This document shows, one piece after another, positions 20,531-29,677 of a DNA stretch of 64,000 bases (position 1 is its first letter; each line of letters begins with the position of its first letter). A program made the translations under genes and the position numbers. The stretch is taken from assembly GCF_001605725.1 (NCBI RefSeq), contig NZ_CP011530.1, forward strand, positions 4,030,001 through 4,094,000, in the 5' to 3' direction. A model generated the notes under the pieces. It was not told the DNA's origin. It did not search any database and worked only from the letters and a program-made list of their open reading frames with translations. The DNA comes from Mycobacteroides immunogenum. Its GTDB lineage: Bacteria; Actinomycetota; Actinomycetes; Mycobacteriales; Mycobacteriaceae.

Positions 20531-20617
20531 AGGAGGTGACGCGACTATGACCGATAGTCAACCTCCGAGTATGCACCGCGCCTTCTAAACGCAGACCTGG
20601 GTCGCGCCCGAAGGCGC
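20531..20617 (+). promoter_or_regulatory. Structured mgtC leader with sequestered ribosome-binding site and downstream hairpin
   Basis: A near-perfect ribosome-binding site AGGAGGTGA starts at 20531. GGAGGT (20532-20537) can pair with ACCTCC (20561-20566). Inside this, GACTAT (20543-20548) pairs perfectly with ATAGTC (20554-20559) around a GACCG loop that contains the end of the leader ATG. A second hairpin follows: GCGCC (20604-20608), CGAA loop, GGCGC (20613-20617), then TCTTGTTG. The arrangement resembles a translation-coupled attenuator in front of mgtC. Confidence 0.6.
20547..20588 (+). CDS. Putative 13-residue mgtC leader peptide
   Basis: The ATG at 20547 opens MTDSQPPSMHRAF and stops at TAA 20586-20588. 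GGAGG lies ten bases upstream, the best ribosome-binding site in the region and better than that of mgtC itself. The peptide has two adjacent prolines. In Salmonella, proline-containing leader ORFs control mgtA and mgtCBR by ribosome stalling; whether this one acts likewise is inference. The start codon is inside an inverted repeat. Confidence 0.55.
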   Translation: MTDSQPPSMHRAF

Positions 20618-20675
20618 TCTTGTTGCACCGACTTTTGTGCACCTCGAAATCACTGCAAGAGAACAGGACCCCGTC

Positions 20676-21398
20676 ATGAGCCATTGGGATGTCATCATCC
20701 GCATCGCCCTCGGATTCGGCTTGGGTTGCGCCATCGGGATCGAACGTCAGTGGCGCGCCAAAAACGCCGGTCTGCGCACCAACGCGCTGGTGTGCCTGGG
20801 TGCGGCACTATTCGTCATCATGGGCGCATACAGCTTCCACGGCCCCGGCGCCGATCCCACTCGCGTTGCGGCGCAGATCGTTTCGGGTATCGGTTTCCTC
20901 GGCGCCGGCGTAATCATGAAGCAAGGGGCCACCATCACCGGCCTGAACACCGCCGCCACCATGTGGGCGACCGCCGCGGTCGGCGCGTTGGCCGGCGGCG
21001 GCATGTACGAGGTCGCGGTCCTCGGCGCGGTGGCCATCGTGCTGGCCAATCTGCTGCTGCGACCGCTGGGTCATCTGCTTGACCGTCAGCCGGCGATCGG
21101 TCGCGAGTCCGACCCCGCCGCGTATCTCTTCGAGGTCACCACCACTGATGAGACCGAGGCACATATCCGGGCGCTCACCGTCCAGGCCGTGAGCCGCCCG
21201 GAGTTCGCGCTGCAATCGGTGCGCTCGTACGACGTGGAGGACGGCAAGCACGTACGGGTAGTCGCGAAGTTGAGCGCCGAGGAGCGTAACGATTCACTGC
21301 TGGAGTCCGCGGTGAGCCGGCTGTCCATGGAACCGGCGGTTTCGGCGGTGCGCTGGCACATCGATCGCGAGGAAGACGTCGAATCCAGCGAGTGGTAA
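20676..21398 (+). CDS. mgtC: MgtC/SapB family membrane protein
   Basis: A 240-residue MgtC protein, which in pathogens supports growth in macrophages and at low magnesium, in part by acting on the F-ATP synthase. The N-terminal domain has the conserved block GCAIGIERQWRAKNAGLRTNALVCLGAALF and four to five membrane helices up to about residue 130, including SGIGFLGAGVIMK. The soluble C-terminal domain (about 150-235) is ACT-like. The ATG at 20676 has AGGA upstream. A structured leader precedes it and a 17-bp inverted repeat follows it. Confidence 0.93.
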   Translation: MSHWDVIIRIALGFGLGCAIGIERQWRAKNAGLRTNALVCLGAALFVIMGAYSFHGPGADPTRVAAQIVSGIGFLGAGVIMKQGATITGLNTAATMWATAAVGALAGGGMYEVAVLGAVAIVLANLLLRPLGHLLDRQPAIGRESDPAAYLFEVTTTDETEAHIRALTVQAVSRPEFALQSVRSYDVEDGKHVRVVAKLSAEERNDSLLESAVSRLSMEPAVSAVRWHIDREEDVESSEW

Positions 21399-21422
21399 GG
21401 ACCGGACCGCTATTCGTCGAAT

Positions 21423-21468
21423 GTGAAGCTACTGCGGGAAACAGGGGGAAATCCCGCAGTAGCTTCAC
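21423..21468. repeat. Perfect 17-bp inverted repeat at the tmk 3' end, probable terminator
   Basis: GTGAAGCTACTGCGGGA (21423-21439) and its exact complement TCCCGCAGTAGCTTCAC (21452-21468) enclose a 12-base loop rich in G and A. It lies 25 bases after the mgtC stop and covers the tmk stop codon (21465-21467). With no T-run it would be a hairpin-only terminator for both convergent genes. Confidence 0.7.
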
Positions 21469-22103
21469 GCTCGGCGAAGCAGTTCGGCCGCCAACGCTTC
21501 CGGGTCGCTACCGTCGGTGACCACCCACGGCCCGCCCCAGTTGCGTTGCGCCAGATCGGCGTATGCCGCGGACACCCGCGACTGCAGATCCGCGTCACGC
21601 TCGTAGGTATCGCGGGTGCGATCACTGTCCTGCTGCTCGCGGCTACGGGCCCGCTCCCCCGCCAGCTCCGGAGAAACCTTCAGGAACACTTGCCAATCCG
21701 GATGCGACAGGCCAAAGCGCTCGTACTCCAGCTGGTAGACCCAGCGCGCCATGTCGCCGTCGCCGTCCTGGTGCAGCCGCGCCGCACCGTAAGCGGCGTT
21801 GGAGGCCACCCACCGATCCAGGATCACCAGATCGTGAGTGCGCGTCAACCCGGTCAACTCTTCCATCGCATCACGGCGATCCAGCGCGAACAGCAATCCC
21901 ATGGCGTACGCGGAAGACACAACGTCGCCGTGCCCACCTTTGAGCGACTCGGCGGCCAGATCGGCATGCACCGAGCGCCCGTAACGCGGGAAATCCAGCG
22001 TCGCAACGGATAAACCCTGGGCGGCACAGCGCGTAGTCAGCGCTCCGGTAAGCGTGCGCTTGCCCGCGCCGTCCACACCCTCGATCGCAATCAGCTGGCC
22101 CAC
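21465..22103 (-). CDS. tmk: Thymidylate kinase
   Basis: A 212-residue kinase that converts dTMP to dTDP. The P-loop is GVDGAGKRT (residues 9-17); the DRW motif is in LDRWVASNAAYGAARL, and the LID region is rich in arginines (GERARSREQQDSDRTRDTYER). The start is GTG 22103. Its stop codon lies within the inverted repeat 21423-21468. In M. tuberculosis tmk sits directly between mtrA and sahH; here it is flanked by insertions on both sides. Confidence 0.95.
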   Translation of the reverse strand: MGQLIAIEGVDGAGKRTLTGALTTRCAAQGLSVATLDFPRYGRSVHADLAAESLKGGHGDVVSSAYAMGLLFALDRRDAMEELTGLTRTHDLVILDRWVASNAAYGAARLHQDGDGDMARWVYQLEYERFGLSHPDWQVFLKVSPELAGERARSREQQDSDRTRDTYERDADLQSRVSAAYADLAQRNWGGPWVVTDGSDPEALAAELLRRA

Positions 22104-22141
22104 GGCTGGTCAGCCTAGCCGTTGGGCCCAGTCAACAGGCC

Positions 22142-22939
22142 TCACCCTCGTGAGAAGGCAATAGGAGTCATATTTTTCCAAGCCGCTGCAATGCTTACCG
22201 CGCTTGATTCGAGTTCGTTGGCGAGATACCCGGCGTCGCCGCGTGAAAGGCGAGAGGTCGGCGCGGCAAGCACTACCGCCGCAGCCTGGACACCCGCCGG
22301 ATGGTCGATCGCGACCCCCACTGCGCGGATCCCGTCTTCTGCTTCCCCGTCATTCAGCGCCCATCCACGCTCTCTAACCAGCGCCAGTTCGCGCTGCAGC
22401 CTGCGCAAAGAGCAAATCGTGCGGGCGGTGAGAACGGGCCATTCGAAGCCTTCATACAAGACATCCACATGCTCCGGCTCAAGCAGCGCTAGCAGTGCCT
22501 TACCTCCGGCGGTGGTATGCGCCGGCAGCTGTACGCCCGCGCGCGAACCTACCCGCAGGCCTCGCTCACAGTCCGCGGCGTAGAGGAAGTCCGTCACCAG
22601 CTCACGCCGCCGCACCAGGTGAGCCGTTTCCCCTGTTCGCCTTGCAAGCGCCTGTAATTCGTCAACCGCCGCCGCAGTCAAAGCCCGGTCGCGCTCCACC
22701 GTAGCGGCGGTAGCGGCAACGAATGCCGGCCCCACGACGTAACGACGACCGGTTGAGCTACGTGCCGCCATGCCTTCCTGTTCCAGTGCGGTCAACAACC
22801 GGTGAGCGGTGGATGGAGCGACCTCCAGGACACGGCTTACATCCGTCACCCTCAGCTGACCGGACTCGGCAAGCATCAGCACAAGCCGCAGCGCCCGCCG
22901 GGCGGACTGCGCCGACACAGCCGAGTCATTTTTCCGCAT
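22142..22939 (-). CDS. IclR family transcriptional regulator
   Basis: A 265-residue IclR regulator with an N-terminal winged helix (about residues 12-70, RALRLVLMLAESGQLRVTDVSRVL) and a C-terminal GAF-like effector domain (about 80-250). The ATG at 22939 is embedded in the palindrome 22931-22947, which points to direct autorepression. It is divergent from a gamma-resorcylate decarboxylase-like gene, and IclR proteins often govern aromatic degradation, so that gene is the likely target. Confidence 0.87.
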   Translation of the reverse strand: MRKNDSAVSAQSARRALRLVLMLAESGQLRVTDVSRVLEVAPSTAHRLLTALEQEGMAARSSTGRRYVVGPAFVAATAATVERDRALTAAAVDELQALARRTGETAHLVRRRELVTDFLYAADCERGLRVGSRAGVQLPAHTTAGGKALLALLEPEHVDVLYEGFEWPVLTARTICSLRRLQRELALVRERGWALNDGEAEDGIRAVGVAIDHPAGVQAAAVVLAAPTSRLSRGDAGYLANELESSAVSIAAAWKNMTPIAFSRG

Positions 22940-22947
22940 AGCGGAAA
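22931..22947. promoter_or_regulatory. IclR-type operator overlapping the regulator's own start codon
   Basis: TTTCCGCATAGCGGAAA is a perfect palindrome with 7-base arms around ATA. It covers the iclR start codon (22937-22939) and lies about 100 bases upstream of the decarboxylase-like gene. Symmetric sites with GGAAA/TTTCC halves are common for this regulator family. Confidence 0.75.
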
Positions 22948-23050
22948 TTATCCCCCCTCTCGCTGACCATGCGATGGACAGCCGTTTCGTTACGCAGGTA
23001 CCCAGGAAGAACGAACTACCACCGCGCATACACACCGACAGGACTGACAG

Positions 23051-24046
23051 ATGCTGGGAAAGATCGCGCTCGAAGAACACGTTTCCACTCCGGAGAACAA
23101 CGCGGCCTGGGACAGCCGTGGAGAGGCATCTCGGAATGGCGAGTCCTACATGAGAGAAGTCGAACAACTGCTCCTGGACACAGACAACCGAATCGCGGAC
23201 ATGGATCGCTACGGGATCGAGCGCGCAATCCTGTCGCTGACCTCGCCCGGCATACAGAGCATTTCCGATGTCGCCATTGCCTGCGCAGCCGCCCGGAACG
23301 CAAACGACTATCTACACGACGTGTACGTCGCCGCTCACCCGTCGAGATTGGGCTTCTTTGCTGCTGTCGCTCTGCAGAACCCAGTGGCTGCGGCCGATGA
23401 GCTGGAACGTGCGGTGAAAGACCTTGGTGCGCACGGTGTGCTGATCAACGGATACACCAATACCGGCACGGGCGATGAGATCCGGTACCTCGATGATCCG
23501 GCCAACATGCCTTTCTGGCAGCGGGTTTCAGACCTCGCCGTCCCCGTCTATCTTCATCCCCGCGAGCCTGTCGCGAGTCAGCGTCTGATCTACCAGGACT
23601 ATGGGTCGCTCGTCGGATCCGCCTGGGGGTTCGGTCATGAGACCGGCACGCATGCGGTGCGACTGATGCTCAGCGGGCTCTTCGACGTGTTTCCCGCCAT
23701 CCAGATCATCCTGGGGCATCTCGGTGAGGGGCTACCTTTTCTACTTCCCCGGCTCAGCCACCGGCTATGGAAGCAGCGCGAGGGAAGTGGACTCGGCGTG
23801 GCCAAGCGGCCCGTCGAGGAGTACTTCCACGAAAACTTCCACCTGACCACCAGCGGGCACTTTCACACCAATGCCCTCCTCGACGCGATCAGCGAGGTCG
23901 GCTCCGACCGCTTGCTTTTCGCTGTCGACTACCCCTATGAATCCATGGCCGAGGCCGCCGATTGGTTCGATAACGCACTATTGCCCGACGATGACAGAGT
24001 CAAGATTGGTAGTCGAAACGCTAAGGCGCTGTTCGATTTACAGTAA
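23051..24046 (+). CDS. Amidohydrolase-2 family, gamma-resorcylate (dihydroxybenzoate) decarboxylase-like
   Basis: A 331-residue TIM-barrel enzyme of the ACMSD/amidohydrolase-2 family. From its start (MLGKIALEEH) to its end (DRVKIGSRNAKALFDL) it follows gamma-resorcylate decarboxylase, which removes CO2 non-oxidatively from dihydroxybenzoates. The expected metal ligands and catalytic residues are present: E8 and H10, H169 in VYLHP, H223 in GHLGEGLP and D293 in AVDYPYE. The ATG at 23051 follows ACAGG. The true substrate could be another hydroxybenzoate. It is divergent from the IclR gene and followed by a strong terminator. Confidence 0.82.
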   Translation: MLGKIALEEHVSTPENNAAWDSRGEASRNGESYMREVEQLLLDTDNRIADMDRYGIERAILSLTSPGIQSISDVAIACAAARNANDYLHDVYVAAHPSRLGFFAAVALQNPVAAADELERAVKDLGAHGVLINGYTNTGTGDEIRYLDDPANMPFWQRVSDLAVPVYLHPREPVASQRLIYQDYGSLVGSAWGFGHETGTHAVRLMLSGLFDVFPAIQIILGHLGEGLPFLLPRLSHRLWKQREGSGLGVAKRPVEEYFHENFHLTTSGHFHTNALLDAISEVGSDRLLFAVDYPYESMAEAADWFDNALLPDDDRVKIGSRNAKALFDLQ

Positions 24047-24084
24047 ATCTTGACGAGCTTGGCCACGTCCGGACGGCCTACGCA

Positions 24085-24116
24085 AAGGCCCCCGGCACCG
24101 AGGTGCCGGGGGCCTT
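24085..24116. terminator. Bidirectional terminator between decarboxylase-like gene and sahH
   Basis: AAGGCCCCCGGCACC pairs perfectly with GGTGCCGGGGGCCTT around a tight loop, giving one of the strongest hairpins in the window. It separates the convergent decarboxylase-like gene and sahH. Confidence 0.92.
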
Positions 24117-24134
24117 GTACGAGTTTGTCGAGAA

Positions 24135-25595
<1,461 letters not shown>

Positions 25596-25622
25596 CGCCA
25601 CCTCAATCAAGTCTCTGAAGTA

Positions 25623-25639
25623 TGTCAATCCCCATGACA
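25623..25639. promoter_or_regulatory. Short palindrome upstream of sahH
   Basis: TGTCA and TGACA are separated by ATCCCCA, 28 bases upstream of the sahH start. Read on the minus strand the second arm forms a consensus-like -35 TTGACA, but no good -10 follows. It may be a repressor site, but 5-base arms are weak evidence. Confidence 0.3.
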
Positions 25640-25717
25640 CACACGGGTCCGCCACCAGGTTAGCGCGTGAGAGCAGCGGATAGTTAGATCAGGTACCGAG
25701 ATTTACGCAGGTGCAGG

Positions 25718-26392
25718 TCACGCCTTGTCGGCAAGCGCGTTGGTCTCCACGAACGGGGACAACAACCGCGCCATATCGAGCGCGACATCATGATCGGACT
25801 CCGGCGGCATCGACACATAGCTAATCGCCAGTCGCACAATCGACCTCGCGAGGATGGCCGCGTCTTCCGCACTGGCTGCCACCCAGCTGTTCGCGAACGA
25901 CTGGGTGAGCCGCGCCGACGCCGGCAGCACGATCAACGCGCTGTCGACCGTCACGAGGCGCATGAGCTCGGGCTTGGCCTCGCCGGTCAACAACGAGATG
26001 ACCATCGGGTCTGCGGCGCTCTCGGCGAAGAAGGCCGCGAACCCCTGATGTAACGCACCGTGGATATCGCCGACGTTGGCGTAGATCGCATCGTTGACGG
26101 AGTCAGCCAGACGCAAGGCCAGCCGCAGGGCGTATCCCTGGGCCAGCCCCTGCCGGGAGCCAAACTCGTTGTAGAGCGTTTGACGACTGACCCCGGCTCG
26201 GCGAGAGACAGCAGACATCGTGACCGCCGACCAATCCTGATGACGCAGCAGATCTCCGAGCGCATCCAGGACCGACTCGCGCAGCAGCGCCCTCGCGGCC
26301 TCGGCATACGGCACTCGCGGCGTCACACCGGGCAGCCTGGCAGGGGCGCTGGCCGACGTCAATGCGTCCCTGCCCGGCAGCACGTCAGTCAT
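25718..26392 (-). CDS. TetR family regulator of the alkane hydroxylase operon (Rv3249c-like)
   Basis: A 224-residue TetR regulator. The DNA-binding region is at about residues 30-80 and includes [23 protein letters not shown]. Its ATG overlaps the stop of the rubredoxin gene (ATGA), so it is the last gene of the alkB-rubA-rubB operon, as in other actinobacteria where the corresponding regulator represses alkB. The probable operator is the TGTCTAGACA palindrome in the alkB promoter (28069-28078). The link between regulator and site is inference. Confidence 0.87.
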   Translation of the reverse strand: MTDVLPGRDALTSASAPARLPGVTPRVPYAEAARALLRESVLDALGDLLRHQDWSAVTMSAVSRRAGVSRQTLYNEFGSRQGLAQGYALRLALRLADSVNDAIYANVGDIHGALHQGFAAFFAESAADPMVISLLTGEAKPELMRLVTVDSALIVLPASARLTQSFANSWVAASAEDAAILARSIVRLAISYVSMPPESDHDVALDMARLLSPFVETNALADKA

Positions 26393-26577
26393 GGCCGCGC
26401 GATCTCTACCATCACGAAGTCGGCCTTGGCCGCTCCGCAGTCCGGGCAGCTCCAGTCGTCGGGAATGTCATCCCACCGCGTGCCCGGCCCGATCCCGTCT
26501 TCCGGCCAACCGAGAGCCTCGTCGTACTGGAACCCGCACTGCATGCATTCGTACAGTTTGTAGTCGTCGTCACTCAT
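26389..26577 (-). CDS. rubB: Rubredoxin RubB
   Basis: A 62-residue rubredoxin, a small iron protein that passes electrons to the alkane hydroxylase. The two iron-binding pairs are CMQCG (residues 11-15) and CPDCG (44-48), with the typical [15 protein letters not shown] between them. The CxxCG spacing in both pairs is that of the AlkG2-type rubredoxins able to support alkane hydroxylation. It overlaps rubA upstream and the TetR gene downstream, each by four bases. Confidence 0.95.
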   Translation of the reverse strand: MSDDDYKLYECMQCGFQYDEALGWPEDGIGPGTRWDDIPDDWSCPDCGAAKADFVMVEIARP

Positions 26578-26762
26578 GAGCCCGCTCCTGATTTTGAGGA
26601 TTCAAAGACTTCGAAATCCACTTTCTCGCGCACTCCGCAGTCCGGGCAGCACCAGTCGTCGGGAATCTCCGACCAGGCCGTCCCCGCCGGGAACCCCTCG
26701 CGAGGGGCACCCTTGCTCTCGTCGTACACGTACTGACATATAGGGCAACGGTACTGCGACAT
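26574..26762 (-). CDS. rubA: Rubredoxin RubA
   Basis: A 62-residue rubredoxin. The iron ligands are in CPICQ (residues 6-10) and CPDCG (39-43). The first pair has Q instead of G after the second cysteine, the mark of AlkG1-type rubredoxins, which in other bacteria usually cannot replace the AlkG2 type. It starts one base after the alkB stop codon region and overlaps rubB by four bases, so the electron carriers are made together with the hydroxylase. Confidence 0.94.
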   Translation of the reverse strand: MSQYRCPICQYVYDESKGAPREGFPAGTAWSEIPDDWCCPDCGVREKVDFEVFESSKSGAGS

Positions 26763-26763
26763 T

Positions 26764-27993
26764 TCAGGCCGCCCCTTCCGTCACGCCGTACTTGGCCAGA
26801 ATCTTTGTGCGCTTACGCGGCTGGATGTTCACCCGGGTGATATCGCCGTCGTAGTGATCGAGAACCCGATGGTCCATGACCTTGCGCCACAGCGGCGGGA
26901 AGTAGGCCAGGGTGAGCATGGTGGCGTACCCGCTGGGCAGATTCGGCGCGCCGTCCATGCTGCGCAGGGTCTGGTAGCGCCGCGTGGGGTTGGCGTGGTG
27001 ATCGCTGTGCCGCTGCAGGTGATACAGGAAGATATTGGTCACCAGGTGGTCGGAGTTCCAGCTGTGTTTGGGCGTGCAGCGCTCGTAGCGCTCGCCATTC
27101 TTCTGACGCAGCAGTCCGTAGTGCTCCAGGTAGTTCACCGTCTCCAGGAAGGTGAAGCCATAGATGGCCTGAATGATCAGGAACGGGATGACCGCGGTGC
27201 CGAAGATGGCGATGGTGACTCCGAACAGCACCACCGACATGATCCAGGCATTCACCACGTCGTTGCTCGGGTGCAGCACAAAGCGGTTCAGCCGCTTCAT
27301 ACGCGTGGCCTCCAGGTGCCACGAGGACTTCAGGCTGCCCCACACGCTGCGCGGCCAGAATCCCCAGAAGGTCTCACCGAAGCGTGAACTGGCCGGATCC
27401 TCGGGAGTCGCCACCCGCACGTGGTGTCCGCGGTTGTGCTCGATGTAGAAGTGGCCGTAGAAGGTCTGCGCCAACGTGATCTTGGAGAGCCAGCGCTCCA
27501 GCTCATCCTTCTTGTGTCCCATCTCGTGAGCGGTGTTGATACCCACACCACCGAGCACGCCGATCGACGCCGCGATACCCAGCTTGGAAATCCAGCTGAT
27601 GCCGTGATCGAACCCGATCCAGCTCAGGTCGGTGGCGGTGAAGTAGTAGGCACCCAAGAAGAAGCTCGCGTACTGGAACGGGATGAAGATGTACGTGCAG
27701 TAGCGGTAGTACTTGTCGTTCTCCAGCGCCTCCATCACCTCATCGGGCGCGTTCTCGCCGTCGGCGCCGAAGTTCAGATCCAGCAGGGGCAGGATCACGT
27801 AGACCAACAGCGGGCCGATCCAGAAGAAGATCGGCGAGAACTGCTGCCAACCGAGCTGGTTCATCGCGTAGACCAGAGCTGTCGCGATGAAGATCGCCGT
27901 GGGCGGGATCATGCCGTACAGCCACATGTAGCGCTTACGGTCACGCCACTCTGCGGCGGGCTGCACCGGGCTGGTTTCAAGGTTTGACGTCAT
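26764..27993 (-). CDS. alkB: Alkane 1-monooxygenase AlkB
   Basis: A 409-residue non-haem di-iron membrane hydroxylase that oxidises n-alkanes to 1-alkanols. The histidine clusters HEMGHKKD, HNRGHHVRVATPEDPA and LQRHSDHHANPTRRYQ are all present, along with NYLEHYGL, and six membrane helices are apparent. I use ATG 27993 because GGAG lies eight bases before it; the GTG two codons earlier is too close. The promoter with a palindrome lies upstream (28046-28078). The operon continues into rubA, rubB and the TetR gene. Confidence 0.97.
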   Translation of the reverse strand: MTSNLETSPVQPAAEWRDRKRYMWLYGMIPPTAIFIATALVYAMNQLGWQQFSPIFFWIGPLLVYVILPLLDLNFGADGENAPDEVMEALENDKYYRYCTYIFIPFQYASFFLGAYYFTATDLSWIGFDHGISWISKLGIAASIGVLGGVGINTAHEMGHKKDELERWLSKITLAQTFYGHFYIEHNRGHHVRVATPEDPASSRFGETFWGFWPRSVWGSLKSSWHLEATRMKRLNRFVLHPSNDVVNAWIMSVVLFGVTIAIFGTAVIPFLIIQAIYGFTFLETVNYLEHYGLLRQKNGERYERCTPKHSWNSDHLVTNIFLYHLQRHSDHHANPTRRYQTLRSMDGAPNLPSGYATMLTLAYFPPLWRKVMDHRVLDHYDGDITRVNIQPRKRTKILAKYGVTEGAA

Positions 27994-28045
27994 CGTCACT
28001 TCTCCTCGTCGATATCTGCGTGAGGTACGTCACCGAACAGACTTG

Positions 28046-28078
28046 ACGATAGGGCATGTTTCGTCGCATGTCTAGACA
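28046..28078 (-). promoter_or_regulatory. Putative alkB promoter with overlapping operator
   Basis: On the minus strand TAGACA (28069-28074) and TATCGT (28046-28051) are 17 bases apart, the ideal spacing for -35 and -10 elements. The perfect palindrome TGTCTAGACA (28069-28078) overlaps the -35 box, as expected for a repressor site. The TetR protein at the end of the operon is the likely ligand. Confidence 0.55.
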
Positions 28079-28148
28079 AATCAGTATGTTTTGTAAAGCA
28101 CCTGGTGGCGCGCGTCACCCACTCGGGTACACACGGGAAGAAATCGAG

Positions 28149-29624
28149 TTACTGCTCGACGGCGACGCGCTGGCCGAGCACCGAGTGCTTGCGGCTGTAG
28201 GCGAAGTAGACGATCACGCCGAGGGCCATCCAGCTCAATGCGAACACCCAGGTACGCACCGCAAGGTTGAGCATCAACCACCCACACGCCACGATCGCGA
28301 CAACCGGCAGCCACGGCACACCCGGGGTCCGGAAGCTGCGGGGCAGGTCGGGCCGGGAGCGCCGCAACACGATGACCCCGGCCGAAACCAGCACAAACGC
28401 GAACAGCGTGCCGACGTTGACGATCTCCTCCAAACCCTCGATCGGGGTGAGAGACGCGGCTATCGCGACAAGGAAGCCCACGATCAGCGTGATGCGGATG
28501 GGTGTGCCGTGCGAGCCGGTGCGCGCGAGCTCACGCGGCAGCAGTCCGTCGCGGCACATCGCGAAAATGACCCGGATCTGTCCGAGCATCAACACCATGA
28601 CCACCGTGGTCAGCCCGGCCAGCGCACCGATCGCGATCACCTTGGCCGCCCAATCGATGCCGTTGAGATGAAATGCCGTCGACAGGTTCGGGTGCGAGTC
28701 GGCCGCCCGTAGATCGCTGTATTTGACCATTCCGGAAAGCACAACCGTCACCGCGACGTACAGCACAGTGACGATGACCAGCGAGGCGATGATGCCGCGC
28801 GGGACGTCCTTTTGCGGGTTCCGTGTCTCTTCCGCGGTGGTGGCGACCACATCGAAGCCGATGAATGCGAAGAACACGATCGACGCGCCCGCCAATACGC
28901 CGAACCAGCCGTACTGACTACCGCTGCCGCCCGCGATGAAGGAGAACAGAGACTGATCCAGCCCCGTCCGGCTGGAACTACCCGCCTCCGCGGGAGGAAT
29001 GAATGGTGAGTAGTTGGCCGCCTTGATGAAGAACGCACCGACGATAATCACCAACAACACCACCAGCACCTTGATGGTCGTGATGACGAGCGACACTCTC
29101 GAAGACAGCTTGGTGCCGACGGCAAGCAGCACGGTCAGTACCGAAACAATGAGCAACGCACCCCAGTCGATCTTGACCGATCCCAGATGCACTGTGCCGC
29201 TGGATAACCCAAATACAGTGCTGAGATAGCTGGACCACCCCTTGGCCACGGTCGCCGCGCCCACCGAGAATTCCAGAATGAGATCCCAACCCAGAATCCA
29301 GGCGGCGAACTCACCGAACGTCGCATAGGAAAAGGTGTAGGCGCTCCCGGCAACCGGGATGGTCGAGGCGAATTCGGCGTAACACATCGCCGCCAGGCCA
29401 CAGCCGATCGCGGCCATGATGAAGGAGAGCGAGATCGCCGGTCCGGTGACATTGGCCGCCGTCGACGCCGTGACCGTGAAGATACCGGCACCGATAACCA
29501 CCGAGACCCCGAAAACGGTGAGATCCCACCACGTTAGGTCCCTACGAAGCTTGGTTTCCGGCTCGTCGGTATCCGCGATCGACTGCTCGACAGACTTGGT
29601 TCGCCACAATCCGCTACCTGGCAT
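28149..29624 (-). CDS. APC-family amino acid permease (Rv3253c-like)
   Basis: A 491-residue membrane transporter of the amino acid-polyamine-organocation superfamily, closest in pattern to the cationic amino acid transporters. The first helix begins TVFGVSVVIGAGIFTVTAS with the GAGIF substrate-loop motif, and FAFIGFDVVATTAEETRNPQKDVPRGI is the family's cytoplasmic signature. About 12-14 hydrophobic segments are visible. I use ATG 29624 (MPGSGLWRTK); an earlier in-frame start is possible. Substrate is not certain. It stands upstream of alkB in the same direction, with its own gap of about 150 bases. Confidence 0.88.
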   Translation of the reverse strand: MPGSGLWRTKSVEQSIADTDEPETKLRRDLTWWDLTVFGVSVVIGAGIFTVTASTAANVTGPAISLSFIMAAIGCGLAAMCYAEFASTIPVAGSAYTFSYATFGEFAAWILGWDLILEFSVGAATVAKGWSSYLSTVFGLSSGTVHLGSVKIDWGALLIVSVLTVLLAVGTKLSSRVSLVITTIKVLVVLLVIIVGAFFIKAANYSPFIPPAEAGSSSRTGLDQSLFSFIAGGSGSQYGWFGVLAGASIVFFAFIGFDVVATTAEETRNPQKDVPRGIIASLVIVTVLYVAVTVVLSGMVKYSDLRAADSHPNLSTAFHLNGIDWAAKVIAIGALAGLTTVVMVLMLGQIRVIFAMCRDGLLPRELARTGSHGTPIRITLIVGFLVAIAASLTPIEGLEEIVNVGTLFAFVLVSAGVIVLRRSRPDLPRSFRTPGVPWLPVVAIVACGWLMLNLAVRTWVFALSWMALGVIVYFAYSRKHSVLGQRVAVEQ

Positions 29625-29677
29625 TACGGCAGTCTTGCACAAGCCCCATGCTCACGACGGTTGATCACACCGGCTAG

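Noticed and set aside
25596..25717. SAH- or SAM-type riboswitch upstream of sahH
   Set aside because: The leader before the start codon is short and I could not find the conserved cores or pairing of those riboswitches.
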